The notes: generated by a model not told the origin, from the sequence alone. 64,000 nt of DNA from Flavisolibacter longurius (GCA_013327885.1 JABUMY010000016.1:62001-126000); one strand, 5' to 3'. Shown: positions 35,701 through 43,815, counted from the stretch's first letter. Made by a program: numbers and translations.

Positions 35701-36100
35701 GTTCGATCCGGCCGGATTTGTGGAGCATCCGAACATTAAATCATCTACCTCTATCATTGATTTTATCTTCCGCTTGCTGGGTTACGAGTACCTGAACCGC
35801 ACAGACCTTGTGCATGTGCTGGACAAGCCGGAAGTAAGCAACACCGGTGAGGACGATTGGGACGAGCCGGTAAAGCAGCCTGAATTGTCGAGTGTTCGGG
35901 TTGTGGCCAACACAACCCAGAGTGTAAAAGCCCAGGCAGCCGCAACACCCAAAAGCAGCAATGCGCTGGATGCCGTGAATGTGGCAGCCCGCAGCATGCA
36001 AAGCGATGCGCCGGCCTGTAACACCTGCGGACACATTACGGTGCGGAGCGGTACTTGTTACAAGTGTTTGAACTGTGGTAACAGTATGGGTTGCAGTTAA
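32750..36100 (+). CDS. nrdJ: Adenosylcobalamin-dependent (class II) ribonucleotide reductase
   Basis: Makes deoxyribonucleotides using B12 instead of oxygen or a diiron centre, so DNA precursors can be made with or without O2. 1116 residues. Features: CPNSPQWFNTG-type N-terminal region (VPNSPQWFNTGLHE), SGGGTSSGLMSFLKIGD, NPCSEYMFLDNTACNLAS in the active-site finger loop, APTGTIGLVMDCDT, a C-terminal TSCPD-like domain (VRTGEYGDGTLGEIFIDMAK) and a Cys-rich tail (CNTCGHITVRSGTCYKC, CGNSMGCS) that likely regenerates the active-site disulfide. Residues about 854-866 (LQTPDAKPQTDS) come from an ACGCCAAACCCC-type repeat within a Lys/Glu-rich linker. Confidence 0.95.
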   Translation: MASAKKTTTKGLRFTRKYTRDEVSVFDLFQYDYRTSVIRNPSGEVVFEMNNVEVPKQWSQIATDILAQKYFRKAGVPQPDGSLGRETSVKQVAHRMANCWRVWGEKYGYFATEQDAQVFYDELVYSILNQMCVPNSPQWFNTGLHESYGITGKPQGHYYVDQADGQLKKSTNAYERPQPHACFILSVEDDLVGDGGIMDLWVREARIFKYGSGVGTNYSNIRGEGEKLSGGGTSSGLMSFLKIGDRAAGAIKSGGTTRRAAKMVCLDIDHPEIEQFVNWKVEEEKKVAALIEAGYASDYEGEAYRTVSGQNSNNSVRIPNEFFEKLEKGEDWELKARTDGRVMKKVPAKELWNQISYAAWRCADPGTQYNTTINEWHTCPEGGEIRASNPCSEYMFLDNTACNLASANLIKFFNFENNTLDVEGFEYVCRLWTTVLEISVLMAQFPSKEVAQLSYEYRTLGLGYANLGTVLMVSGIPYDSEKARAIAGSITAIMTGIAYKTSAEMAEVMGAFPRYEENKAHMLRVMRNHRLAAYDADSYEGLSVKPQGLKAQYCPDYLLKAACKAWDDAVELGEKFGYRNAQATVIAPTGTIGLVMDCDTTGVEPDFALVKFKKLSGGGYMKIVNQSVPVALTNLGYNEKERDAIIKYAVGAGTFAGAPHINHQTLSEKGFIAAEIAKLDKAVGSAFEIGFVFNVYNLGEECLQRLGFTPEQYYNFEWSLLEALGFTDEQIEAANDYVCGTMTTEGAPYLKAEHYPVFDCANKCGKKGQRFIHAHGHIRMMGAAQPFISGAISKTINLPHEAEVEEIADSYLLSWQLGLKACALYRDGSKLSQPLSNKSDKKKKETEVEAKAEELQTPDAKPQTDSAIVDLGKLTIQELLEEVQKRVQASPDTQLKRQLATIVERRSLPAKRRGFTQKAKINGQAIFVRTGEYGDGTLGEIFIDMAKEGATMRSMLNCFAIAVSVGLQYGVPLDEYVEKFVFTKFDPAGFVEHPNIKSSTSIIDFIFRLLGYEYLNRTDLVHVLDKPEVSNTGEDDWDEPVKQPELSSVRVVANTTQSVKAQAAATPKSSNALDAVNVAARSMQSDAPACNTCGHITVRSGTCYKCLNCGNSMGCS
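35311..35343 (+). repeat. ACGCCAAACCCC-type repeat inside nrdJ
   Basis: ACTCCAGACACCAGACGCCA followed by AACCCCAAACC lies in frame in the linker between the catalytic barrel and the C-terminal domain. It shares ACGCCAAACCCCAAAC with guaA (50104-50140) and, inverted, with 12298-12332. Confidence 0.8.
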
Positions 36101-36126
36101 GCGATAGGTCAACATTTTTACCTAAT

Positions 36127-36177
36127 AAACTTTTCAAACCTAACAGGTCTTTAAGACCTGTTAGGTTTGAAAAGTTT
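36127..36177 (+). terminator. 25 bp perfect palindrome (CCTAACAGGT type) after nrdJ
   Basis: 36127-36151 pairs perfectly with 36153-36177 around a single base. The core CCTAACAGGTCTT/AAGACCTGTTAGG matches the hairpin at 9138-9178, so this is a dispersed element that can act as a terminator for nrdJ. Confidence 0.8.
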
Positions 36178-36247
36178 TCATATTTATTACGATCTCATTT
36201 TAAAATAACGATGGACGGTAAAACCAACCTATGTTCCCGAACCAACA

Positions 36248-36275
36248 AAAAATCCCGCTGCGAGGCGGGATTTTT
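36248..36275. terminator. Bidirectional terminator
   Basis: AAAAATCCCGC pairs with GCGGGATTTTT across a six-base loop, with A and T runs on either side. It serves the leftward lipoprotein gene (36317) and could back up nrdJ termination. Confidence 0.85.
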
Positions 36276-36316
36276 ATTTCCATCAATTGATCGAAATGGG
36301 CAGGTAAATTCAACTG

Positions 36317-37456
36317 TCACTTACTTGCCAAGGTCACTTTTACGATCTCGCCACCACCGGGAGGCATACCAAAACCCCAGTTGGAAACATACAGGTTGCC
36401 ATCAGGTCCCATCGTCATGCCTGTAGGCAGGTTAAGGCCGGAGACAATCACTTCTTTACTGCCATTGGGCTCAACCTTTACAATACGGCCGGTGCCAGGG
36501 GTGGGGAACATGGCACCGCTTGTCATTTCCAATACGTACATGCGTGACTGTTGGTCGATCACTAACCCCAGGATGGCTGAAAACCCTGTGGCAACTGTCT
36601 GTATCTTACCAGCCGGATTGGCCTTGTAGATGGCCGATTGCGGTTGAATGGGAAATGTGCCCAGGTTGCCAAAATAAAAATTGCCTTTATAGGCCAGGGC
36701 GGTTGGCACAATATGACCCTGTGTTGCCGAAATGTCGGCTACTTCTGTGATCTGGCCATTCAGGTCTACCCTCGCCAGAATTCCCTGGTTGGGTTCAATG
36801 GCATAAAAGGAATTGCCCTTCGTGACCATGCTGTACCACACTCCTTCCGGTTCAAAATCATCAGCAGGGTTTTGAGCGGGATTCGCCAGCAACCAGGCAC
36901 CCAGGTTGGCAATTAGTGTAGCAGACCCGTTCGGGTTGATGCGAAAAATACCGTTTGGCATACTTGTTACCCCATGCGAACAGCCTGCACCGGCCATCAG
37001 TACATAAAGCGTATTGCCGATAAAGGCGACGTCGGAGGGTCCCATGATACTGGGATTAAGCCCAGCGTCCTGGCTGGATGCCAATTGGTCTGTGATCACC
37101 GTACGCTGGCCCTCCATACTAATTTTTGATACACCACCACTGGTAGGGCTTCCTGTAAATGGACCTACCGGCAGACCAACCTGTATGTCGGGACAGATGG
37201 CTGCCGTGGACATGGTGCCACCAGTACCGGCTTCGGCAACATAGAGGTTGCCATCCGGTCCAAACTTCAACCCGCGGGGATTGTTCAGGCCCTTGTACAA
37301 AACTGAAACCGTTGCCGATCCGGCGGGTTTCTTTTTGGCAGTGATCTCTTCATTTTCTGTTGCCGGTAAAGGACCGGGTCTTGCCTCTTTTTTACAGGCA
37401 CCCAGCAGAAGGCAAAGCACGGAGAACAAGGAAAGGGAAAGTCTGACTTTTTTCAT
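36317..37456 (-). CDS. ScyD/ScyE family lipoprotein with NHL-like propeller
   Basis: 379 residues. Lipoprotein signal with lipobox LLGACKKE (Cys near 20). The body has repeated NHL/SMP-30-like blades (GLNNPRGLKFGPDGNLYVAE near 57, QSRMYVLEMTSGAMFPTPG, GLNLPTGMTMGPDGNLYVSN near 350), forming a beta-propeller. Homology to ScyD/ScyE is known from cyanobacterial scytonemin loci, but the family is widespread and its role here is unknown. Probably periplasm- or surface-exposed. Monocistronic with its own terminator. Confidence 0.8.
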   Translation of the reverse strand: MKKVRLSLSLFSVLCLLLGACKKEARPGPLPATENEEITAKKKPAGSATVSVLYKGLNNPRGLKFGPDGNLYVAEAGTGGTMSTAAICPDIQVGLPVGPFTGSPTSGGVSKISMEGQRTVITDQLASSQDAGLNPSIMGPSDVAFIGNTLYVLMAGAGCSHGVTSMPNGIFRINPNGSATLIANLGAWLLANPAQNPADDFEPEGVWYSMVTKGNSFYAIEPNQGILARVDLNGQITEVADISATQGHIVPTALAYKGNFYFGNLGTFPIQPQSAIYKANPAGKIQTVATGFSAILGLVIDQQSRMYVLEMTSGAMFPTPGTGRIVKVEPNGSKEVIVSGLNLPTGMTMGPDGNLYVSNWGFGMPPGGGEIVKVTLASK

Positions 37457-37693
37457 TGCATGCGCTTTTAGAATGGTTTAAAATTGTTGAAGGTTTCTCA
37501 ACGGCTATCGACGCAAAAACGCATTCATGGAGTGATCAAAAAGGTTCGCAGGGTATGCGGGTTATACAGTAGTAAAAGCGGGGAATGTTCTGTAAGGTAG
37601 ACAATGTTACCGGTATTTGGAAACAGCAATACTACCGGGTAGGCACACCTACTTTAACCTTTTGCTTTTGCATTCGCTGCTTAGCTTCAAACC

Positions 37694-38248
37694 ATGAAAC
37701 CACTGCTCCTGGTTTGTTTCGTTTTCGTTGTGCAAATCGCCTTCGGCCAAAGCCTCGATTATATCAGCGTTCGCAAGCCCAACGGCCGGGTGCTGAAGAA
37801 TGTTTACTCCGGTTCCAATGTATTGTTGCAATTGACCGATGGCAACTACCTGCAAGGGCCCGTGCAGTCGGTTCGCAACGACAGCCTTTTTGTGATACGT
37901 TACGACATCCGGTACTATCCCACCAATTTGGGGACCTATGTAAGGGATACGATCAGCACGTCTGTTATTGGTGCCCGCTTCCAGGATATCAAACGCATTC
38001 ACCTGCAGCAGCGCAGGGGGTTTCTAAAACGTGTGTCCGGTCCTTTGCTGATGATCGGCGGTGGTGGCTATATTGCCCTCAATGTATTGAACGGAGGCTT
38101 TTACAACGATTCGGTCACAAGTGCGGGAAACCTGCGCAAGATCGGTACGGCAGCCGGTGTTTTTGGACTGGGATTTTTGCTGCATAAACTGTTTGCTTCC
38201 GACGGCTTTAGCAAGCCAAAACACAGCATTGTTTATGTGGACCTGTAA
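37694..38248 (+). CDS. Secreted protein of unknown function
   Basis: 184 residues. Signal peptide MKPLLLVCFVFVVQIAFGQ, then a small beta-rich part (VLLQLTDGNYLQGPVQSVRN, SLFVIRYDIRYYP) and a possible hydrophobic hairpin near the C-terminus (GPLLMIGGGGYIALNVL and GTAAGVFGLGFLLHKLF). No family recognised; the pattern suggests a periplasmic protein with one or two membrane-associated helices. Confidence 0.75.
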   Translation: MKPLLLVCFVFVVQIAFGQSLDYISVRKPNGRVLKNVYSGSNVLLQLTDGNYLQGPVQSVRNDSLFVIRYDIRYYPTNLGTYVRDTISTSVIGARFQDIKRIHLQQRRGFLKRVSGPLLMIGGGGYIALNVLNGGFYNDSVTSAGNLRKIGTAAGVFGLGFLLHKLFASDGFSKPKHSIVYVDL

Positions 38249-38394
38249 TAACGATCATCGGATTATTTTCTTCGGGAAGGTTAGCAGTTCAACTACTAAA
38301 AACGCCGCTTCGCATGCTAGGATCGACGTTTTATGATGATGCCGAAATTTCGTTAGTAACTGTTTCTCACCTTTGCCTTCTCACCCTGTTACGT

Positions 38395-38463
38395 ATGAAA
38401 CCAACCGTATTTTTTGAAGAAGGCTTTGAGCAAAAACGGTTGAAGCCCTTACGGAAGCCGTAA
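38395..38463 (+). CDS. Possible 22-residue peptide gene
   Basis: ATG 38395 to TAA 38461 encodes MKPTVFFEEGFEQKRLKPLR plus KP. The stop lies inside a terminator-like hairpin (38448-38469), as expected for a compact transcript, but there is no homology or clear promoter. It may be chance. Confidence 0.25.
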   Translation: MKPTVFFEEGFEQKRLKPLRKP

Positions 38464-38469
38464 GTTTTT
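38448..38469 (+). terminator. Terminator downstream of the 37694 gene
   Basis: CTTACGG-AAG-CCGTAAG followed by TTTTTG. It is 200 bases after the stop of the secreted-protein gene. Confidence 0.65.
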
Positions 38470-38471
38470 GT

Positions 38472-38507
38472 AAAAAAAGATCCCGCTACACAGCGGGATC
38501 TTTTCAT
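38472..38507 (-). terminator. Terminator of the leftward secreted-protein cluster
   Basis: AAAAGATCCCGCT pairs with AGCGGGATCTTTT (loop of four); the minus strand continues in seven Ts. It follows the small gene at 38512. Confidence 0.88.
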
Positions 38508-38511
38508 TCGC

Positions 38512-38739
38512 TCAAAGCCCCAGCTTTCCACCGATATCGCCCATAAAATTGCTGGCGCCGCCGGCACTAGCGTCTGTGCCGCCCTGGTTGCCGCCGCTAC
38601 CCAGCACGCTGTCGATCTGGCTGCCAACCATCGGGTATTTCTGCTTTACAAAATTGGCCACAACACCTAAAACCTGCTGGGCCTTGTCGGCCGGGATACC
38701 TGTTTTTTCTACAATTTGGCTGATTAATTCCTGTACCAT
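38512..38739 (-). CDS. Small helical protein, paralogue of the 42259 gene product
   Basis: 75 residues: a helical domain (LISQIVEKTGIPADKAQQVL, VVANFVKQKYPMVGSQIDSV) and a Gly/Ala-rich tail (GGNQGGTDASAGGASNF). The segment ADKAQQVLGVVANFVKQKYP aligns with DEQAQKVLETIKDFVVEKYP in the protein at 42259-42441. No signal peptide. It is the last gene of a leftward cluster ended by a strong terminator. Function unknown. Confidence 0.8.
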   Translation of the reverse strand: MVQELISQIVEKTGIPADKAQQVLGVVANFVKQKYPMVGSQIDSVLGSGGNQGGTDASAGGASNFMGDIGGKLGL

Positions 38740-38798
38740 AAAATTGGGGTTTGTTCTAAGTTACAAAAGAATAAGACCAGCGGTTGCACCAAGCCAGT

Positions 38799-41255
38799 TT
38801 ACCGGGCCCGGCGGGGTGTAGCGGTCTTGGCAACATAATCACGCAGGTAACTGCAACGGTTATACGTATATTGATAAAACTTGGTGGTGCGGAATTCTTT
38901 TTTAAACTGCGCAAACAAGGGGTTGTTCTCAAACCGTTCCTGTGCGGCTGCCTGTGCTTTTTCGTAGGCTTCGTAAGCGGGGTAATCGGCATAGGAGGGA
39001 AACACCACCTGCCGCTGTGCACATTTGGCTACCATAAACAGGCAGGCGGCCTTGAACTCTTTGTTGGTGGCCGTTTCGTAAGCCTTTTGATAATAAGACC
39101 TTGCCGTTTGCACACCGTAATATTCTTTTTGCCAGGCAAGTTTATAGTTGCCGGAATTCCAATCGGCGCCGCTGCGGTTGTAGGCCACCGCCTGCCAGCT
39201 ATTGCCGTAATAACTCATGTTGTAAAGCGCCGACGCATACTGGTAATAAAGCTGCGAGGGATCAGTGCCTTTGGCAACAGCTTTTATTTTGATTTCCAGC
39301 TCCATCAGTTTTTTAGCAAGGGATAGCTTGGTATAAGGAACCGGTACGGTTTTGTTAAACCGCTGCCAGTCGTTCAGGTAATCAAAAAACGGGTCAACCT
39401 GGATGGAAGCGGTTTTGTCGGTTTTGTAATCGTAGCGTTCTTCTACCAGCGGTAACGGTTTTTTCACTTTGGCCAGCCATTCAATGGCCTTTGCATAGTT
39501 GCGGTCACGCAGGTGCGACGTGCCAATAACATCTACGACATCGTCCCGTTTAATGGATGCATGCTTCACCAGGAAGGCTTCTATCTTGCTGGCAGGCGCT
39601 GTAGTGATCTTATACAGTTGCAGCAGGCTTGCCGTGTTCATTTCTTCCCTTGCATACCATACGGCGGTGTAGGGCGAATAGCCATAATCTTCTTTTTGCT
39701 CTTCACGCAAAAACGGCAGGTCTGAGAGGCCGTAAGCCAGGGCGGCTTTGGCGGTGTCGCCCTGCTGCTCGTAGCGTTGTACCAGTATCTGCGAAAAAAA
39801 GTTGCGGCAAAAAATTTCGTATTCTTTTTCCTCTCCCGCTTTTTGCACCAGCCATTGGAGGGAGGGAAGCAATTGCGCCTCTCTTTCCGGCGTAAGGGTG
39901 ACCGTTTCATTGGCAGCCACCAGGAGGTCGATAAGCGTTGCCTGCGCTTTCCCGTTTTTGCTGCCGGCTGCTTCTATTGTTTTTGCCAGCGCTGCTTTTG
40001 CTTTGCTGTAATCTTTGTTCATGTAGTACAGGTAGGCAGCACCGGTAACATACAATGCCCGTTGCGAAAGGTTTTTATCGGCAGCCAAGGATTCTAAGAA
40101 CACCGCGGTTTTTGTCGCCTGCACGCTGTCGTTGGTTAGGTCGGCATTGGCACCATCTTCTGCCCGCCAGTACCATCCCCAATAAGGAGCTTTGCCGCCT
40201 TTTTCTTTTTCCAGCAACGGTGTAAAATATTGTTCTTCCAGCTTATTGATCTCCCGGGTGGCCAGTAACGGCAGCAGGGGAGAAGAGGGGTCCAGTTTAT
40301 ACACGGCTTGCAGGATAGGCAGGCGATAGCCGGTACCGTACAGGCCAAAGAGACCCGTCATGGTTGCTTTTTCCTTATCGTTTTGACAAAGGGCCAGGTA
40401 CAAAGGCAGGAGGTCCTGCCGGCAATAATCGGTTGCCCAGAGAAAGCCGGTGAAATCCTTTTTTTTATTCCTGTCGGAAAGAAGAAAGGCCTTGCTGTAA
40501 GCATGGGCCGCTTCCGGTCGTTTGCCCGTACGAAAAAGGCTGCCCGCTTTGTACGAAAGGGCTGGCTGGGCCACTGTGGAAGTGTTGTTGTTCGTAAAAT
40601 GTTCATCGTACCAGCGAATGCAATCTGCATGACGGTTGTTGTAAAACGCCAGCTTGCAACGCTGGAAAGCCCATTTGTCTTTCAGGAAAGGATCGGTTGT
40701 TTTGGTATATGCTTCGTTGGCTTCGGCAATGTAATTGTTCGCCAGCAGGCTGTCGGTTTTGGCCGCTTCCCAGTCGGAGGGATTGCTGACTGGGGCTGTT
40801 CTTTTTACAAAAAGCAGGTAACGGGCAGCTTCGGTTTTTTTAGCGTTGACAAAAGCTTTCGCTACCGAATTTTTTTGCCAGCGTGCCGGCATCGTCTTGC
40901 CCGACTTTATGCTTTCTTCCAACTGCCGCAGCTCGTCTTCTTTTGCAAAATAAACCAGTTGCGCCGCATCGCTTACCGTGCCGGTGCCGGCATACTGCTT
41001 CCACTCCTCAGCAAGCCTTGGATCCACGACAGCCAGTGAGTCTTCCGGTTCTCCATACCAGTAATCATCGTCGTAAAACGTCAGCAGCGAGGTATAATAA
41101 AACGGCCGGTATTCAGGACCACTACCATTGCTGTTGCTGAAAAAAGAAGTAAAATAATCATGCGGATCTTCGGTGCCGCCGCAGGTAATGCCGTTGCCGG
41201 GAAACAAGGTGGCAGCGGCGCTAGTGCAGGCTAGTATAAAAGCTTTCCAGTTCAT
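38799..41255 (-). CDS. Large secreted TPR-like protein of unknown function
   Basis: 818 residues from MNWKAFILACTSAAATLFPG, which serves as a signal peptide. The mature N-terminus is unusual (GGTEDPHDYFTSFFSN, FYDDDYWYGEPEDS). The rest is a long array of degenerate helical repeats resembling TPR/Sel1 (KDKWAFQRCKLAFYNNRHA, YMNKDYSKAKAALAKTIEA, ARSYYQKAYETATNKEFKAA). The start overlaps the end of the upstream lipoprotein gene by about 35 bases, so the two are translationally linked. Probably a periplasmic or surface scaffold; no specific function recognised. Confidence 0.75.
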   Translation of the reverse strand: MNWKAFILACTSAAATLFPGNGITCGGTEDPHDYFTSFFSNSNGSGPEYRPFYYTSLLTFYDDDYWYGEPEDSLAVVDPRLAEEWKQYAGTGTVSDAAQLVYFAKEDELRQLEESIKSGKTMPARWQKNSVAKAFVNAKKTEAARYLLFVKRTAPVSNPSDWEAAKTDSLLANNYIAEANEAYTKTTDPFLKDKWAFQRCKLAFYNNRHADCIRWYDEHFTNNNTSTVAQPALSYKAGSLFRTGKRPEAAHAYSKAFLLSDRNKKKDFTGFLWATDYCRQDLLPLYLALCQNDKEKATMTGLFGLYGTGYRLPILQAVYKLDPSSPLLPLLATREINKLEEQYFTPLLEKEKGGKAPYWGWYWRAEDGANADLTNDSVQATKTAVFLESLAADKNLSQRALYVTGAAYLYYMNKDYSKAKAALAKTIEAAGSKNGKAQATLIDLLVAANETVTLTPEREAQLLPSLQWLVQKAGEEKEYEIFCRNFFSQILVQRYEQQGDTAKAALAYGLSDLPFLREEQKEDYGYSPYTAVWYAREEMNTASLLQLYKITTAPASKIEAFLVKHASIKRDDVVDVIGTSHLRDRNYAKAIEWLAKVKKPLPLVEERYDYKTDKTASIQVDPFFDYLNDWQRFNKTVPVPYTKLSLAKKLMELEIKIKAVAKGTDPSQLYYQYASALYNMSYYGNSWQAVAYNRSGADWNSGNYKLAWQKEYYGVQTARSYYQKAYETATNKEFKAACLFMVAKCAQRQVVFPSYADYPAYEAYEKAQAAAQERFENNPLFAQFKKEFRTTKFYQYTYNRCSYLRDYVAKTATPRRAR

Positions 41256-42258
41256 GCAGCGTGTAATTAGTGATGGTATTGGGATCAAGGTGGTATAAAA
41301 TTACCGAACGTTTTTGCGCTTTCAGTTTTTGGGCCAGCCGTTCGGCGCATTTTTTTACCACGGCGGCTTCACTTACTTCGCGGCGCAACCATTGCCCCTT
41401 TTTAAAAGCATAACCGCTGATGATGGTATCAGACGAAAAATAAATGCGGTCTTTTTTTTCCATTCCTGCCGGTGGAGCAAATTCTCTTACGATGCCTTTG
41501 TAGGTGTTGTTTTCAAACAGCACATACCAGTGAAAAATAGGAAGGGCAATATCCAGCGGCAGCGAATAGCTGTCGAGGTTAGCAATGTATTTTTTTAATT
41601 CCGCTTCTTCAATGATCGAATTTTTTATTTCGGGGTGACGCAGGTTGCCCATGTTGTAACACATCAGCAGGCCTTTGTCGGCCGGCGGTATGCCGGCCTG
41701 GCTGCGAAACTTTACCTGGTGCAGGCGTATGGTGACCGATAGTTTTCTGTTTTGAAAAAAGGGCTGTTGTTGCAGTGTTTGCAGCAAAGCGAAATAAGCT
41801 TCTTTTGTTGTGGTGGTCCAGTCGCAATCGATCTGCACTTCACCGGACAAGTTGATGTGATTACTGGCAGCGATGGACGAAAGAAGATTAGCGATGTTGA
41901 CGGCCAGTTGCTCTCTTTGTTGGGGCGAAGATTTTTGCAGCGGTTCCTGCGTGATAAAAACGACCGGTGTGATGGTGATGCCTTTTGGTGGTGCCTCCTG
42001 AAAAATGCTTTTGGCTGCGGGCTGCGGGGCCTCTTTTTCCGGGTTCCACTCGACGTCAAAAAACTTTACATAAAGCTCGTTGACGGAAAGCTGCTGCAGC
42101 GTTCTTTTTTCGTTTGGCGAAAGTGTGAAAGCAGTTTTCCAATAATAAAAAGAACGCTGCACGTCCGCTTTTTCAATTCGGTTGCACTGGCAACAGAAAA
42201 AGAGAAAAGCAAGGAGGGTGCAGCGTTGAAAAAAAAGGAGGCTGTTGTTCAAAGGCAA
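41221..42258 (-). CDS. Lipoprotein with possible TIM-barrel (GH18-like) fold
   Basis: 345 residues from a TTG that directly follows the stop of the 42259 gene (TAATTG). A hydrophobic N-terminus with CCQCNRIEK looks like a lipobox. Alternating strands and helices (ITPVVFITQEPL, LSGEVQIDCDWTTTTKEAYF, KLSVTIRLHQVKF, KGLLMCYNMGNL, LDIALPIFHWYVLF) recall glycosidase-like barrels, with VQIDCDW in the place of a catalytic DxDxE strand. This is a fold-level guess. Linked upstream and downstream to a four-gene unit. Confidence 0.65.
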   Translation of the reverse strand: MPLNNSLLFFQRCTLLAFLFFCCQCNRIEKADVQRSFYYWKTAFTLSPNEKRTLQQLSVNELYVKFFDVEWNPEKEAPQPAAKSIFQEAPPKGITITPVVFITQEPLQKSSPQQREQLAVNIANLLSSIAASNHINLSGEVQIDCDWTTTTKEAYFALLQTLQQQPFFQNRKLSVTIRLHQVKFRSQAGIPPADKGLLMCYNMGNLRHPEIKNSIIEEAELKKYIANLDSYSLPLDIALPIFHWYVLFENNTYKGIVREFAPPAGMEKKDRIYFSSDTIISGYAFKKGQWLRREVSEAAVVKKCAERLAQKLKAQKRSVILYHLDPNTITNYTLHELESFYTSLH

Positions 42259-42441
42259 TTATTTGCCGCCAAACATACTGTCTACAGCGCCGGATAACAT
42301 CGGGTATTTTTCCACCACGAAATCTTTGATGGTTTCAAGCACTTTCTGTGCCTGTTCGTCTGTAAGGTTTGCGCCGGATTTCAAGCGTTCTGTCAGTTCG
42401 CCAACCTGGCCTTGCACGTTGTCTTTGTTCAGTCCAAACAT
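42259..42441 (-). CDS. Small helical protein, paralogue of the 38512 gene product
   Basis: 60 residues: NVQGQVGELTERLKSGANL and DEQAQKVLETIKDFVVEKYP then MLSGAVDSMFGGK. The second half matches the 38512 protein at most hydrophobic positions and in KYPM. First gene of the cluster 42441-38512. Function unknown; a cytosolic or co-exported adaptor is possible. Confidence 0.75.
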   Translation of the reverse strand: MFGLNKDNVQGQVGELTERLKSGANLTDEQAQKVLETIKDFVVEKYPMLSGAVDSMFGGK

Positions 42442-42474
42442 AACCGCGGATTAATGGGATTTTTAAATGATTAT

Positions 42475-42576
42475 TAAGAGGTTGATAGGTTAATAGGTTA
42501 ATAAGTTGAAAGGTTGAAAGGTTGATAAGGATTGGTTATCCCGCTTATTAACTTATCAACCTATCAACTAAGCAAC
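42475..42576. repeat. GTTGATAGGTT-type low-complexity inverted repeat overlapping the clpX stop
   Basis: Units of GGTTGATAGGTTAATAGG and GTTGAAAGGTTGAAAGG (42479-42527) face CTTATTAACTTATCAACC and TATCAACTAAGCAACC (42542-42576). The right arm supplies the last codons (LKVA) and stop of clpX. It could fold as a long imperfect hairpin, possibly acting as the clpX terminator. Confidence 0.8.
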
Positions 42577-43815
42577 CTTGAGAAGACTCATCTTACTCTT
42601 GTCGAATTTGCGCTGGGCATATTCAAGGTCAAGCGTAAAGAATTTTTCTTTGGATGACGGCATTTCAAACATGGCGTCGGTGAGGATGCTTTCGCAGATG
42701 CTGCGCAGGCCTCTTGCACCCAGTTTGTACTCCACGGCCTTTTCCACCATAAAGTCCAGTACATCGTCTTCGATGTGGAGTTGAATGCCTTCCAGCTCAA
42801 ACAGGCGTTTGTACTGCTTGATCAGCGCATTCTTCGGCTCCGTAAGAATGGCTCGCAAAGTAGCGGCATCCAGCGGATCGAGGTGCGTTACCACGGGCAG
42901 GCGACCCAGCAATTCCGGTATCAGGCCAAAGGCTTTCAGGTCCTGTGCGTTAACATAACGCAGCAGGTTTTTCTTCATGCTTTCCTGTTGCATCTTGTCC
43001 ACGTTAAAACCAATGGTATTGGTTTGCACACGGCGGGCAATGATGCGGTCGATGCCGTCGAAAGCGCCACCGCAGATAAAAAGAATATTTTGCGTATTGA
43101 TCTTGATAAGCTTTTGCTCGGGGTGTTTGCGGCCACCTTGTGGCGGCACCAGCACGTCGGTACCTTCCAGCAGCTTTAGCATTCCTTGCTGAACACCTTC
43201 GCCGCTAACATCGCGGGTAATGGATGGGTTGTCGCTTTTGCGGGCAATCTTGTCTATCTCATCGATGTAAACAATACCGCGTTCGGCCGCGGCCACATCG
43301 TAATTACAAACCTGCAGCAAGCGGGTGAGAATGCTTTCCACGTCTTCGCCCACATAACCGGCTTCGGTAAACACAGTGGCATCCACAATCGCAAACGGAA
43401 CGTTCAGCAACTTGGCAATGGTTTTGGCCAGCAGGGTTTTGCCCGTACCGGTTTCACCCACCATGACGATGTTGCTTTTTTCAATTTCGATCTCGTCTTT
43501 GGGAACGTCGGTAGCCTTGTATTGCAGACGCTTGTAGTGGTTGTAAACGGCCACGGCCATTACTTTTTTTGCATCATCCTGCCCAATGATATATTCGTCG
43601 AGGAATTTTTTTACCTCGATTGGTTTTTTCACGGTGAGCTTAAAAGCAGAAGGGGCGGCGTTCTTTTCATCCCGAACCATCAACTCCTGTTCAATGATCT
43701 CACGGGCATGATCCACGCAATTCTCACAGATATGTCCTTCCTGCCCGGCGATCAGGATGCGGACTTCATCCCGGCTGCGGCCACAAAAAGAACAGTGTAA
43801 AATATTTTTCGCCAT
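42568..43815 (-). CDS. clpX: ATP-dependent protease ATP-binding subunit ClpX
   Basis: AAA+ unfoldase feeding ClpP. From [14 protein letters not shown]: the zinc-binding domain with CSFCG and CENC, Walker [16 protein letters not shown] (around 118), Walker [14 protein letters not shown], the pore loop region GYVGEDVES and the C-terminal sensor-2 [10 protein letters not shown]. The 43815 ATG is preferred to the in-frame upstream 43830. 415 residues, complete. It lies downstream of two clpP genes on the same strand, but about 1.1 kb of repeat DNA intervenes. Confidence 0.97.
   Translation of the reverse strand: MAKNILHCSFCGRSRDEVRILIAGQEGHICENCVDHAREIIEQELMVRDEKNAAPSAFKLTVKKPIEVKKFLDEYIIGQDDAKKVMAVAVYNHYKRLQYKATDVPKDEIEIEKSNIVMVGETGTGKTLLAKTIAKLLNVPFAIVDATVFTEAGYVGEDVESILTRLLQVCNYDVAAAERGIVYIDEIDKIARKSDNPSITRDVSGEGVQQGMLKLLEGTDVLVPPQGGRKHPEQKLIKINTQNILFICGGAFDGIDRIIARRVQTNTIGFNVDKMQQESMKKNLLRYVNAQDLKAFGLIPELLGRLPVVTHLDPLDAATLRAILTEPKNALIKQYKRLFELEGIQLHIEDDVLDFMVEKAVEYKLGARGLRSICESILTDAMFEMPSSKEKFFTLDLEYAQRKFDKSKMSLLKVA

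Noticed and set aside
37585-38187. 200-codon plus-strand frame overlapping the 37694 gene
   Set aside because: The alternative frame at 37694-38248 has a clean signal peptide and a more protein-like composition.
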